Assembly: GCF_003024235.1 (NCBI RefSeq) | Contig: NZ_KZ679087.1 | Span: 124,001-188,000, forward strand | Reading direction: 5' to 3' | Length of the DNA stretch: 64,000 nt | From: Arenimonas caeni | GTDB taxonomy: Bacteria; Pseudomonadota; Gammaproteobacteria; Xanthomonadales; Xanthomonadaceae | Shown: piece by piece, positions 9,573-18,646 of the stretch | How the letters are laid out: each line of letters opens with the position of its first letter | Position numbering within the stretch: position 1 is the stretch's first letter | Made by a program: the position numbers and the translations under genes | Notes under the pieces: model-generated | What the model saw: only the letters and a program-made list of their open reading frames with translations | The model's database searches: none | What the model was told of the DNA's origin: nothing

Positions 9573-10169
9573 TCAGGTTCCCGTCGCCAGCGCCGGCCGG
9601 CGGCCGGGGAGGGGACGGGCGCGCAGCCAGGGCAGGTCCGGCAGGCGGCCGCCGTAGGTTTCGGCCACGTAGGGGTAGCTGCACATTTCCTTGAGCAGCA
9701 TCGAGGCGCGGATGTCGCTGCCGGGCATCACGTTCTGGCCGACTTCGCGGAAGCCGAAGCTGCCGTGGAAGAGCAGGGCCGGGTCGTTGCCGGTCTGCAG
9801 GAAGACCTCGCAGGCCAGCAGCGGGCTGCGCACTTCGGCGAAGCTCTGCACGTCGGCGTACATGGCGCGGCCGCGGCCGCCGCCGCGGCGGGGCCGGGCG
9901 ATGACGATGCGGTCGATGTACATGAATTCCGGGTAGCGCTCCCGGAACCACAGGAAATTGGGACTGTCGTGCGGGGCGTCCTGGCTCAGGGCGACCAGGA
10001 AGCCGGTGACGTGGCCATCCTGCTCGGCGACCCGGAAATACTCGGCGTTTTCCCAGAAGAAGCGGGCCTTGGCCAGGTCCATCGGCAGGATGGAGGGGCC
10101 GGCGGCGTTGTTCACGGCAACGACGGAATCCAGCTCGTGCTCGCGCACGTCGCGGATGGTGATCGGCAT
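9573..10169 (-). CDS. GNAT-family acetyltransferase heading the min operon
   Basis: A 198-residue protein resembling GCN5-related N-acetyltransferases. [20 protein letters not shown] has the V-x-x-x-x-R/Q-G-x-G/A acetyl-CoA pyrophosphate loop, and the later ALLFHGSFGFREVG is the usual C-terminal strand-helix segment. The substrate is unknown. It ends 2 bp before minC, so it should be co-transcribed with the division genes. Upstream it diverges from the histidine kinase gene across a 157-bp GC-rich gap. Confidence 0.85.
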   Translation of the reverse strand: MPITIRDVREHELDSVVAVNNAAGPSILPMDLAKARFFWENAEYFRVAEQDGHVTGFLVALSQDAPHDSPNFLWFRERYPEFMYIDRIVIARPRRGGGRGRAMYADVQSFAEVRSPLLACEVFLQTGNDPALLFHGSFGFREVGQNVMPGSDIRASMLLKEMCSYPYVAETYGGRLPDLPWLRARPLPGRRPALATGT

Positions 10170-10326
10170 TGGACTACGAACTCCGATGGCGTTGGGGCCG
10201 CCAGGGGCGGGCGATCGGGGCGGGATTATCGCACGGGTGCCGTGCCGGCGGCAGCGGCGGCCCCCGGGGGGCCGCCATGACTTCCGGCGGCGGGCGCCGG
10301 CCCCGGCCCGGGTTTAGGATGGCCGG

Positions 10327-11496
10327 ATGCTGAACCGACTGACCCACACCCAGCTGCTGCGCTACGCCGGCCTGTTCACCTGGGTCGTGCTGGGCATCCC
10401 GCTGTTCGTGTTCACCTGGTACCTGGGCCCCGACGAGGGCGACCTGGCCGCCGGGCCGGCGCCGCGGGTGGGCGTGGCGGTGGCGGCCTACCTGGCCTTC
10501 GGCCTCATCTACTGGAAGGTGACGCACTCGCTGGGCTTCCGGCAGCAGCGCCCGGCGGACCTGCTGCTGCTGGCCGCGCTCACCTTCTCGGCCATCCTGG
10601 TCAGCGCCGAGACCGGCACCGGCATGGGCGCGGTGCTGATGATGATCATCGCCGGCGTCATCCCCTGGCTGGTGAACATCCGGGTCGGCGTGGTCTGGCT
10701 GATGCTGCAGCACGCGGCGCTGATCCCGGTGTTCAGCCGCATGGAGGGCTACACGCCCGGCCTGGCGGTGATGCAGGCGCTCACCTACGTCGGTTATTCG
10801 AGCTTCGCCATGGTGATCGGCCTGATCGCCATGCAGCAGGCCCAGGCCCGCGAGGAGCAGCGGCGCCTGAACGCCGAACTGCGCGCCACCCGCGCCCTGC
10901 TGGCCGAGAGCTCGCGTATGAGCGAGCGCGTGCGCATCTCGCGCGAACTGCACGACCTGCTCGGCCACCACCTCACCGCCCTGAGCCTGAACCTGGAGGT
11001 GGCCGGCCACCTCACCGCGGGCAAGGCGCAGGAGCACGTGCGCCAGAGCCACACCCTGGCCAAGCTGCTGCTCACCGACGTGCGCGAGGCGGTCAGCGAG
11101 ATGCGCCAGGACGGCGCCGTGGACCTCAGCGGCGCCATCCGGACCCTGGCCGAGGGCGTGCCGGCGCTGGACATCCGCCTGGACATGCCCGAGCCGCTGC
11201 TGGTGGAGGACCCGGAGTGCGCGCACGTGATGCTGCGCTGCGCCCAGGAGATCATCACCAATGCCGTGCGCCACGCCGGGGCCTCGACGCTCTGGCTGAG
11301 CCTGAGCCGCGACAGCGCCGGCCTGCGCATCCAGGCCCGCGACGACGGCGCCGGCGCCGAGGCCCTGGCCCCCGGCAACGGCCTGCTGGGCATGCGCGAG
11401 CGCCTGGCGTCCTGTGGCGGCCGGGTCGATATCATCACCGGGCGCGGCAAGGGCTTCGCGCTCGACATCCGACTTCCACTGGAGAAACCTGCATGA
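10327..11496 (+). CDS. Sensor histidine kinase, DesK/NarL type (HisKA_3)
   Basis: A 389-residue membrane kinase. About five hydrophobic helices fill residues 12-168 with almost no loop, suggesting sensing within the membrane. The dimerisation/phosphoacceptor segment RISRELHDLLGHHLTALS puts the phosphorylated His at 209, and the ATPase domain has CAQEIITNAVRHAGAS (N box) and GNGLLGMRERLA (G box). The arrangement resembles DesK. It overlaps the response regulator gene by 4 nt (ATGA), so the two form one unit. A TAGGAT box ends exactly 7 nt before the ATG, which would give a leaderless mRNA. Confidence 0.92.
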   Translation: MLNRLTHTQLLRYAGLFTWVVLGIPLFVFTWYLGPDEGDLAAGPAPRVGVAVAAYLAFGLIYWKVTHSLGFRQQRPADLLLLAALTFSAILVSAETGTGMGAVLMMIIAGVIPWLVNIRVGVVWLMLQHAALIPVFSRMEGYTPGLAVMQALTYVGYSSFAMVIGLIAMQQAQAREEQRRLNAELRATRALLAESSRMSERVRISRELHDLLGHHLTALSLNLEVAGHLTAGKAQEHVRQSHTLAKLLLTDVREAVSEMRQDGAVDLSGAIRTLAEGVPALDIRLDMPEPLLVEDPECAHVMLRCAQEIITNAVRHAGASTLWLSLSRDSAGLRIQARDDGAGAEALAPGNGLLGMRERLASCGGRVDIITGRGKGFALDIRLPLEKPA

Positions 11497-12134
11497 TCCG
11501 TGTCTGCCTGGTCGACGACCAGACCCTGGTGCGCCAGGGCGTGAAGTCCCTGCTCGAGCTCGCCGACGGCATCGAGGTCGTGGCCGAGGCGGGCGACGGC
11601 CGCCAGGCGGTCGAGCTGATCCCCCAGGTCCGGCCCGACGTGGTGTTGATGGACATGCGCATGCCGGTGATGTCGGGCCTCGAGGCCCTGCAGGCCCTCG
11701 GCGGGAAGGGCGAGCTGCCGCCCACCATCATCCTGACCACCTTCGACGACGACCAGCTGGTGCTGGCCGGCATCCGCGCGGGCGCCAAGGGCTACCTGCT
11801 CAAGGACGTGTCGCTCGACCAGCTGGTCAGCGCCATCCAGACCGTGGCCGGCGGCGGCTCGCTGGTGCAGCCGGCGGTCACCCAGCGCCTGCTGTCGGGG
11901 CTGGAGGGCCTGCAGAACGAGTTCGTCAGCCTCGAACAGCCCGATCCGCTCACCGACCGTGAGACGGAGATCCTGCGCCTGATGGCCGGCGGCTTCTCCA
12001 ACAAGGAGATCGCCAATTCGCTGGGCGTGGCCGAGGGCACCGTGAAGAACCACGTGTCCAACATCCTCTCCAAGCTGGGTGTACGCGACCGTACGCGGGC
12101 CGTGCTCAAGGCCTTCGAACTCAAGCTCGTCTGA
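11493..12134 (+). CDS. Response regulator, NarL/FixJ type
   Basis: A 213-residue two-component regulator. The receiver domain shows acidic D8/D9, phosphoacceptor D54 (VLMDMRMPVMSG), the switch Thr in ILTTFDDD and the conserved Lys in YLLKD. A linker leads to a LuxR-type helix-turn-helix (LTDRETEILRLMAGGFSNKE, then VKNHVSNILSKLGVRDRT). It is translationally coupled to the kinase by the ATGA overlap. Targets are not shown; the SRPBCC gene just downstream is one possibility. Confidence 0.95.
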   Translation: MIRVCLVDDQTLVRQGVKSLLELADGIEVVAEAGDGRQAVELIPQVRPDVVLMDMRMPVMSGLEALQALGGKGELPPTIILTTFDDDQLVLAGIRAGAKGYLLKDVSLDQLVSAIQTVAGGGSLVQPAVTQRLLSGLEGLQNEFVSLEQPDPLTDRETEILRLMAGGFSNKEIANSLGVAEGTVKNHVSNILSKLGVRDRTRAVLKAFELKLV

Positions 12135-12227
12135 CCCCTGCCGGGCGCCGTCCTGACCTGATATCCTCTCCCGTTCCTGCGGCCGGGCACGACCCCCGGC
12201 CGGGGGCCGTTCCTGGAGAATTCCCGA

Positions 12228-13634
12228 ATGACCCGAGTTATTGAGTGGCTTATTTCCCTGCTGATCGTCGTCGCGCTGTTCGTCGCGATCGGCCTGTTCC
12301 TGCCGGCCTCGCGCTCGGTGTCCCACTCGGTGGAGACCAACCGTCCGATGGCCACCGTGAACGACATCCTGTCGGGCTTCACCCGCTTTTCCGACTGGAA
12401 CGCGCTGATCAACCATGATCCGCGCATGCAGATCGACGTCACCGGCCCGGCCAACGGCGTCGGCGCCAAGCTCGGCTTCCGCTCCAACGACAGGGCCGTC
12501 GGCGAGGGCAGCTGGGAGCTGGTCGAGTTCGTCCCGGGCGAGCGCATCGTCTACTCCGTGGACAACAACGCCCGCGGCGAGAACAAGAAGATGACCTTCG
12601 AGTTCGAGCGCACCGGCCAGCGCAAGCAGAACGTCAAGATCACCCAGACCTACGACATCGACTACGGCTGGGACCTGATCGGCCGTTACGCCGGCATGTA
12701 CGTCACCGACAACATCGGCGAGGACATCAAGCTCGGCCTGGGCAAGTTCAGCAACCTGCTGGCCACCATCCCGCGCTTCGACTACAGCCAGCACGAAGCC
12801 GAGTTCGCCTTCGTCGACGTGCCGGCCGCCAACGTGCTGTCGGCCACCGCCACGGCCAAGCGCAGCAACGACGAAATCGCCCTGGCGATGACCAACCAGC
12901 TCAAGTGGATCGAGACGGTGATGGAGGCCAACGACCTCGAGGCCGCCGGTCCGCTGCGCATCATCACCAACGAGTTCGGCGCCGACGCCTATGGCTTCGA
13001 CGTGGTCCTGCCGGTCCGCAAGGAAGGCACCGGCCCGGCCGAAGAGTCCACCGACGAGTCCGCCGACGAGTCGGCCGCCGAAGCCCCGGCCACCGAAGAG
13101 GGTGCCGAAGGCGAGCAGGCTGCGGAAGGCGAGGGTGAATACGACGCCCAGATCGTCCAGCCGCGCGTCGGCCTGAAGGACGCCCTCGACAGCACCACGA
13201 TGCCCGAGCGCCTCGAGGTGAAGATCGAAGACGGCCGCAACGGCGCCCAGAATCCGGTGCTGTACCTGCAGGTGCCGGCGCACCGCGCCGCGGTCACCAC
13301 CTACGTCGGTCCGTCGCCGGGCCTGGCGCGCGTGCGCGACCTGGTCCGTGCCTGGGCCATGGTCAACGGTGCCGAAACCGCCGACCGTCCCTACGAGGAC
13401 TACCGCATCGAGATCAAGGACATGCTGTCCGAGACCGCCGAATTCCAGGTCTACTGGCCGGTGCGCGTGAACGGCGAAGTGCCGTCCCCGGCCGTGCAGC
13501 TGGTGCCGGAGCCGGTGGAGGAAGAGCGCGGTGCTCCGCCGCAGGTGGGCGAGGCCGCGTCCGAGGCCGCAGCCGAAACCGAGGCCGAGGGCGACGCCGC
13601 CCCGGCCGAAGCGGAAGCCGGGTCCGCCGAGTAA
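12228..13634 (+). CDS. SRPBCC (polyketide cyclase-like) membrane-anchored protein
   Basis: A 468-residue protein with one N-terminal transmembrane anchor (about 6-26, LISLLIVVALFVAIGLFLPA) followed by an SRPBCC/polyketide-cyclase-like domain (about 30-175, including GFTRFSDWNALI, GVGAKLGF and SWELVEF). A GyrI-like C-terminal part is interrupted by a Glu/Ala-rich stretch (about 270-305), and a second acidic Ala/Glu tail closes the protein. Such proteins bind small hydrophobic ligands; no function is established here. A strong terminator follows, so it is probably a single-gene unit after the two-component pair. Confidence 0.75.
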   Translation: MTRVIEWLISLLIVVALFVAIGLFLPASRSVSHSVETNRPMATVNDILSGFTRFSDWNALINHDPRMQIDVTGPANGVGAKLGFRSNDRAVGEGSWELVEFVPGERIVYSVDNNARGENKKMTFEFERTGQRKQNVKITQTYDIDYGWDLIGRYAGMYVTDNIGEDIKLGLGKFSNLLATIPRFDYSQHEAEFAFVDVPAANVLSATATAKRSNDEIALAMTNQLKWIETVMEANDLEAAGPLRIITNEFGADAYGFDVVLPVRKEGTGPAEESTDESADESAAEAPATEEGAEGEQAAEGEGEYDAQIVQPRVGLKDALDSTTMPERLEVKIEDGRNGAQNPVLYLQVPAHRAAVTTYVGPSPGLARVRDLVRAWAMVNGAETADRPYEDYRIEIKDMLSETAEFQVYWPVRVNGEVPSPAVQLVPEPVEEERGAPPQVGEAASEAAAETEAEGDAAPAEAEAGSAE

Positions 13635-13641
13635 TGCAAGC

Positions 13642-13673
13642 GCAGGGCGGGCCAAGTGCCCGCCCTGCTTTTT
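13642..13673 (+). terminator. Rho-independent terminator after the SRPBCC gene
   Basis: An 11-bp perfect GC stem (13642-13652 with 13658-13668), a 5-nt loop and five T immediately after, 8 bp past the stop codon. It separates this gene from the ABC cluster. Confidence 0.92.
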
Positions 13674-13716
13674 CCGGGAGCCGGAAAACCCCGACACAGC
13701 GAGAAGATCCCCGCCG

Positions 13717-14646
13717 ATGATCGAGGCACACGCCCTGCACAAGCGCTACGGCCGCCTGCTGGCCGTGGATGACATCAGTTTCAAGGTCGAACCCGGCGAA
13801 GTGCTCGGGTTCCTGGGCCCCAACGGGGCCGGCAAGTCCACCACGATGAAGATGATCGCGGGGTTCCTGGCGCCCAGCGCCGGCACCGCCCGCGTCTGCG
13901 GCCACGACGTGGTGTCCGAGCCGATGGCCGCGCGCCGCGCCCTGGGCTACCTGCCCGAAGGGGCGCCTGCCTACGGCGAGATGACCCCCTCCGCCTTCCT
14001 GCGCTTCGTCGCCGACGTGCGTGGCCTGTCCGGCGAGCACCGCCGCGCGCGCATCGACGCCGTGGTGGGCCGGCTTTCGCTGCAGGGCGTGCTGCGCCAG
14101 CCCATCGACACCCTGTCCAAGGGTTTCAAGCGCCGCGTCGGCCTGGCCGCGGCCATCCTGCACGACCCGCCGGCACTGGTGCTCGACGAGCCCACCGACG
14201 GCCTGGACCCGAACCAGAAGCACGAAGTGCGCACCCTGATCCGCGAGCTGGCGCGCGACCGCACGGTGTTGCTGTCGACCCACATCCTCGAGGAAGTCGA
14301 GGCCGTGTGCAGCCGCGCCATGGTGGTCGCCCGCGGCAAGGTGCTGGCCGACAGCACGCCGGCCGAACTGCTGGCGCGTTCGCGCTACCAGGGCGCGGTC
14401 TCGCTGTTGGCCGCCGACAGCATCGCCGCGCGCGCCGCGCTCGACGGCATGCCCGGCGTCAGCGGCTTCCAGCAGGAAGGCGTGGAAGGGCGCCTGTACG
14501 TGTTCCCGCAGGGGCGGCCGGTGTCGCCCGAGGCGGTGTCGGCGCGACTGCGCGAGCGCGGCGTCGAGTACAGCGGGCTGCAGCCCGAGCGCGGCCGCCT
14601 GGACGAAGTCTTCCGGCGCATCACCACCGGGGAGGCGCAGCCATGA
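13717..14646 (+). CDS. ABC transporter ATP-binding protein (GldA-like)
   Basis: A 309-residue ABC ATPase. Walker A GPNGAGKST is near residue 39, the Q-loop region is YLPEGAPAYGEMT, the signature is degenerate (LSKGF in place of LSGGQ), Walker B is LVLDEPTDGLDP, and the H-loop is LLSTHILEE. It pairs with the permease that overlaps its stop by 4 nt. Together with the GldG-like and DUF4340 genes it forms a Gld-like ABC module, which in Bacteroidetes is needed for gliding but in proteobacteria has no settled role. ATG at 13717. Confidence 0.93.
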   Translation: MIEAHALHKRYGRLLAVDDISFKVEPGEVLGFLGPNGAGKSTTMKMIAGFLAPSAGTARVCGHDVVSEPMAARRALGYLPEGAPAYGEMTPSAFLRFVADVRGLSGEHRRARIDAVVGRLSLQGVLRQPIDTLSKGFKRRVGLAAAILHDPPALVLDEPTDGLDPNQKHEVRTLIRELARDRTVLLSTHILEEVEAVCSRAMVVARGKVLADSTPAELLARSRYQGAVSLLAADSIAARAALDGMPGVSGFQQEGVEGRLYVFPQGRPVSPEAVSARLRERGVEYSGLQPERGRLDEVFRRITTGEAQP

Positions 14647-15377
14647 GCGCGGTGCTGTCGGTGTTCCGGCGCGAGTTCGGCGCCTACTTCGCCACGCCGC
14701 TGGCGGTGGTGTTCCTGGTGATCTTCCTGGTGCTGGCCGGTGCCTTCACCTTCTACCTGGGCAACTTCTACGAATCCGGCCAGGCCGACCTGCAGGCCTT
14801 CTTCAGCTTCCATCCGTGGCTCTACCTGCTGCTGGCGCCGGCGGTGGCGATGCGGCTGTGGGCCGAGGAGCGCAAGTCGGGCACGCTCGAGCTGCTGCTC
14901 ACGCTGCCGCTGACGCCCTGGCAGGCGGTGCTGGGCAAGTTCCTCGCCGCCTGGGCCTTCCTGGGCGTGGCGCTTTGCCTGACCTTCCCGATGTGGATCA
15001 CCGTGGCCTGGCTCGGCAAGCCCGACCACGGCGTCATCGCCGCGGGCTACATCGGCAGCTGGCTGATGGCCGGCGCCTTCCTGGCCGTGGGCGGTGCGCT
15101 GTCGGCGGCCACCCGCAGCCAGGTGGTGGCCTTCATCCTCACCGTGGTGGTCTGCCTGTTGCTGCTGCTGGCCGGTTTCCCGATGGCGCTCGACCTGGTG
15201 CGCGGCTGGGCGCCGATGCCGCTGGTCGATGCGCTGGCCGGCCTGAGCTTCCTCACCCATTTCCAGGCCATCACCCGCGGCGTGCTCGACCTGCGCGACC
15301 TGGTGTTCTTCGGCCTGTGCATCGGCGCCTGGCTGTGGGCGACGGTGCTGGTGATCGACATGAAGAAAGCCGACTGA
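14643..15377 (+). CDS. ABC-2 type permease (GldF-like)
   Basis: A 244-residue inner-membrane protein with six predicted helices. The conserved WAEERKSGTLELLLTLPLT segment between helices 2 and 3 is typical of ABC-2 permeases of the GldF/NosY group. It starts inside the stop of the ATPase gene (ATGA overlap), and the GldG-like gene follows after 4 bp. Substrate unknown. Confidence 0.9.
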   Translation: MSAVLSVFRREFGAYFATPLAVVFLVIFLVLAGAFTFYLGNFYESGQADLQAFFSFHPWLYLLLAPAVAMRLWAEERKSGTLELLLTLPLTPWQAVLGKFLAAWAFLGVALCLTFPMWITVAWLGKPDHGVIAAGYIGSWLMAGAFLAVGGALSAATRSQVVAFILTVVVCLLLLLAGFPMALDLVRGWAPMPLVDALAGLSFLTHFQAITRGVLDLRDLVFFGLCIGAWLWATVLVIDMKKAD

Positions 15378-15381
15378 ACGC

Positions 15382-17241
15382 ATGAAGACGACGTCCCGCC
15401 GTTCCGTTCCGCTGCTGGCGCTGGCCCTGCTGGCCATCGCCTTCGTCGCCCTGGTCTCGCTGTCGTCGGTCGCCCTGCGCGGCGCCCGCGTCGACCTCAC
15501 CGAGCAGGGCCTGTACACCCTTTCCGAGGGCACGCTGGGCATCCTGGCCAAGGTCGAGGATCCGGTCACGCTCAAGCTCTACTACTCCGAGCACGCCACC
15601 CGCGACCTGCAGGCCTTCCGCGGTTACGCCACCCGCGTGCGCGAGCTGCTCGAGGAGATCGCCGCGCGCTCGGACGGCAAGGTCAGCGTGCAGGTCATCG
15701 ACCCCGAGCCCTTCTCCGAGGCCGAGGACCAGGCCGCGGCCCTGGGCCTGCGTTCGCTGCGCGTGCCGGGCACGGGCGACCAGCTCTACTTCGGGCTGGT
15801 GGCCAGCAACAGCACCGACGGCGAGTCGCTGATGCCCTTCATCCAGCCCGACAAGGAAGCCTTCCTCGAGTACGACGTGGCCAAGCTGATCAGCTCGCTT
15901 GGCGGCGCCGGGCGGCCCGTGGTCGGCCTGGTCAGCGGCCTGCCGATGGGGCCGCGCATGGATCCGAGCGGCGCCCAGGACCCGGGCTGGGTGCTCGACC
16001 GCCAGATCCGCGACCTGTTCGAGCTGCGCCGCTTCCAGGGCATGCCCGCGTCGATCGCCAGCGACGTCGACCTGCTCATGGTGGTCCACCCCAAGGACGT
16101 GCCCGAGCAGACCCTGGTCGCCATCGACCAGTTCGTGATGCGCGGCGGCCGCCTGCTGGTGTTCGTGGACCCGGACGCCGAGGCCGACCAGTCGGCGCTC
16201 AACCCGCTCGACACGCTGGCCGTGTCGCCGCCGCAGGCCTCGAGCCTGGGGCCGCTGTTCCAGGCCTGGGGCATCCACTTCGACCCGGCCCGGGTGGTGC
16301 TCGACGAGCGCCATGCGCTGCAGGTGCAGCCCGATCCGAACGGCCCGCCGGTGCGGCACCTGGCCGTGCTCGGCCTGGGCAGCGAGTCGCTCAACCAGGA
16401 CGACGTGGTGACCGCCGGCCTGGGCGTGCTCAACTTCTCCACCGCCGGCGCGCTCGGCCTGTCGCGCGAATCGACGCTGCGCATGGAGCCGCTGGTGCAG
16501 AGCTCGCTGCGCGCCGCGCTGGCCGACGCCGCCGCGGTGCGTGATGCCGTGGGCGACCCGGAGCTGCTGCGCGAGGACTTCCGGCCCGGCAACGAGGCGC
16601 TGGTGCTGGCGGCGCGCTTCACCGGCGAGCTGAAGTCGGCCTTCCCGGGCCGCGGCGAAGGCCACCTCGACGCCAGCGACGGCCCGGTGAACCTGCTGGT
16701 GGTGGCCGACACCGACCTGCTCACCGACCGCCTGTGGGTGCAGGTGCAGGCCTTCCTGGGCCAGCCGGTCTACGACGCCTTCGCCAACAACGGCGACTTC
16801 GTCTTCAACGTGGTCGACAACCTGGTCGGCAACGCCGACCTGATCTCGGTGCGCACGCGCCAGCCCTCGGCCCGCCCGTTCACCCGCGTCGAGGACATCC
16901 GGCGTGGCGCCGAAGCGCGCTACCGCAGCACCGAGCAGCGCCTGCAGCAGCAGATCGACGAGCTCGAGCAGCAGCTCGGCGCGCTCCAGCAGACCGGCGC
17001 CGACGGCCAGGCCCAGGCGGTCACGCCGGCCCAGCAGGCCGAGATCCTGCGCTTCCAGGAAGAGCGCCTGCGCATGCGCAAGGAGCTGCGCGACGTGCAG
17101 CACCGGCTCAATGCCGACATCGAGTCGCTGGGCGACCGGCTCAAGCTGCTCAACATCCTCGGCATGCCGGCCCTGGTGGTGCTGGTGGCCCTGCTGGTTT
17201 CGTGGCGGCGCTGGGCGCGCCGGCGCGCGGCGGAGGCCTGA
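15382..17241 (+). CDS. GldG-like ABC-associated membrane protein
   Basis: A 619-residue protein with an N-terminal membrane helix (about 9-30), a large extracytoplasmic domain of the GldG/ABC_transp_aux type (DLTEQGLYTLSEGTLGIL, PVTLKLYYS, then LLVFVDPDAE), a Gln-rich coiled coil (about 515-590) and a C-terminal helix (about 590-612) followed by basic residues. It is expected to be part of the ABC complex encoded just upstream. In Bacteroidetes the homologue belongs to the GldAFG transporter; in gammaproteobacteria its substrate is unknown. Confidence 0.85.
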   Translation: MKTTSRRSVPLLALALLAIAFVALVSLSSVALRGARVDLTEQGLYTLSEGTLGILAKVEDPVTLKLYYSEHATRDLQAFRGYATRVRELLEEIAARSDGKVSVQVIDPEPFSEAEDQAAALGLRSLRVPGTGDQLYFGLVASNSTDGESLMPFIQPDKEAFLEYDVAKLISSLGGAGRPVVGLVSGLPMGPRMDPSGAQDPGWVLDRQIRDLFELRRFQGMPASIASDVDLLMVVHPKDVPEQTLVAIDQFVMRGGRLLVFVDPDAEADQSALNPLDTLAVSPPQASSLGPLFQAWGIHFDPARVVLDERHALQVQPDPNGPPVRHLAVLGLGSESLNQDDVVTAGLGVLNFSTAGALGLSRESTLRMEPLVQSSLRAALADAAAVRDAVGDPELLREDFRPGNEALVLAARFTGELKSAFPGRGEGHLDASDGPVNLLVVADTDLLTDRLWVQVQAFLGQPVYDAFANNGDFVFNVVDNLVGNADLISVRTRQPSARPFTRVEDIRRGAEARYRSTEQRLQQQIDELEQQLGALQQTGADGQAQAVTPAQQAEILRFQEERLRMRKELRDVQHRLNADIESLGDRLKLLNILGMPALVVLVALLVSWRRWARRRAAEA

Positions 17242-17244
17242 GCC

Positions 17245-18279
17245 TTGCGCGCGCGGCAGCTGCTGCCCTGGGCGGTCGTCTCGCTGGCCCTGGCCGGCGT
17301 GGCCTGGTGGGTGCTGGGCCGGCAGGCCTCGCCGTCGGCGCCTGAGGCCGGGCCGGCGCTGCCGGGCCTGGACGCGCGGATGGAGGCGCTGGAAGGCATC
17401 GAGGTGCGCGGCGCCGGCGACACCCTGCTGGTGTCGCTGCGAAAGGTCGACGGCCGCTGGGAGGAGGCAGGGCACCCGGGCTGGCCGAGCAACGAGCGCG
17501 AGATCAGCCGCGCCCTGTTCCGGCTGGCCGAGGCCCGGCGCGTCGAACCCAAGACCGACGACCCGGCGCTGTACGCCCGCCTGGGCGTCGAGGACATCGC
17601 CGATGCGCAGGCCAAGAGTACCGAGCTGCGCCTGCTCGGCGGCGGCGAGCCGCTGCGGCTGGTGGTCGGCCGCAACCACCCGGGCCTGGGCGGCAGCTAC
17701 GCGCGCCTGGCCGGCGAGGCCCGCGCCTGGTTGCTCGACGCCGACCTGTCGCCGGCGCGCAACCCGGTGGACTGGCTCGACCGCCGCATCATCGACCTGC
17801 CGCTGGCCCGCATCGAACGCGTGCGCGTCGAGCCGGCCAGGGGGCGTCGTTTCATGCTCACGCGCCGTGACCAGGCCTTCCTGGTCGATGGCCAGGCGCC
17901 GGCCTCGGCCGAGGATGCCGTCGCCACCGCCGCCGTGCCCGAACAACTGGCGCTCGACGGGGTCGCCGCCGACGACGGCACCGATGCCGAACGCCGCCAC
18001 GTTTTCGAAAGCGTGGACGGCGTGGCCCTGACGATCGCCAGTTGGAAGGGCGAGGGCGGCACCTGGGCGCGGCTGTCGGTTTCGCTGGACGAAGAGGCCG
18101 CGCTGGCCTGGTTCGCGCGCGCCGGCGAAAACGCCGATTCCCCGGAGCAGCGGCTCGAGGCCCTGCGCGGGCAGGTCGCCGACTGGCAGTCGCGCTTCGA
18201 GGGCCATCGCTTCCTGCTGCCGGCGCAGAAGGCCGCGAACCTGCTGCGCGAGCGCGCCGACTTCCTCGGGGCGCGCTGA
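17245..18279 (+). CDS. DUF4340 domain-containing protein
   Basis: A 344-residue protein with one N-terminal membrane helix (about 8-25) and an extracytoplasmic DUF4340 region, with WPSNEREISRALFRLAEA and the later DWLDRRIIDLPLARIERVRV segment. This family usually sits next to GldG-like genes, as here. The TTG start at 17245 is supported by GGAGG about nine bases upstream and by the 3-bp gap from the previous stop. Function unknown; probably an accessory of the ABC module. Confidence 0.8.
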   Translation: MRARQLLPWAVVSLALAGVAWWVLGRQASPSAPEAGPALPGLDARMEALEGIEVRGAGDTLLVSLRKVDGRWEEAGHPGWPSNEREISRALFRLAEARRVEPKTDDPALYARLGVEDIADAQAKSTELRLLGGGEPLRLVVGRNHPGLGGSYARLAGEARAWLLDADLSPARNPVDWLDRRIIDLPLARIERVRVEPARGRRFMLTRRDQAFLVDGQAPASAEDAVATAAVPEQLALDGVAADDGTDAERRHVFESVDGVALTIASWKGEGGTWARLSVSLDEEAALAWFARAGENADSPEQRLEALRGQVADWQSRFEGHRFLLPAQKAANLLRERADFLGAR

Positions 18280-18638
18280 TGGCCCCCGCGCCGCGGCTGC
18301 CGCGACTGCTCGCCGCCGGCGGCGCGCTGGCCTGCGGCCTCGCGGTGGGCCTGGGCGCCTACGCCAGCCACGGGCTCGACGGCGAGGCCGCGCGCCGCGC
18401 CGGCCTGGCGGCGCTGTTCGCCTTCGGCCACGGCCTGGCCCTGCAGTGGCTGGCCCGCGGCGAGCCGGGTCGTTTGCGTTTGCTGGCCTGCGTGGCGCTG
18501 GCGCTGGGCCTGCTGCTGTTTGCCGGCAGCCTGGCCGGCGCGGCGTTCTTCGGCTGGCCCACGCGCCTGGCGCCGGCCGGCGGTTCGCTGCTGATGCTGG
18601 GCTGGCTGCTGGCCGCCGCCGACCACCTTCGTTCCTGA
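18279..18638 (+). CDS. DUF423 family small membrane protein
   Basis: A 119-residue protein with four hydrophobic helices. GLGAYASHGLDGEAA near the start and FGWPTRLAPAGGSLLMLGW near the end match the YgdD/DUF423 pattern. The ATG shares one base with the preceding TGA, so it is coupled to the DUF4340 gene. Function unknown. Confidence 0.85.
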   Translation: MAPAPRLPRLLAAGGALACGLAVGLGAYASHGLDGEAARRAGLAALFAFGHGLALQWLARGEPGRLRLLACVALALGLLLFAGSLAGAAFFGWPTRLAPAGGSLLMLGWLLAAADHLRS

Positions 18639-18646
18639 GGCCCGCC

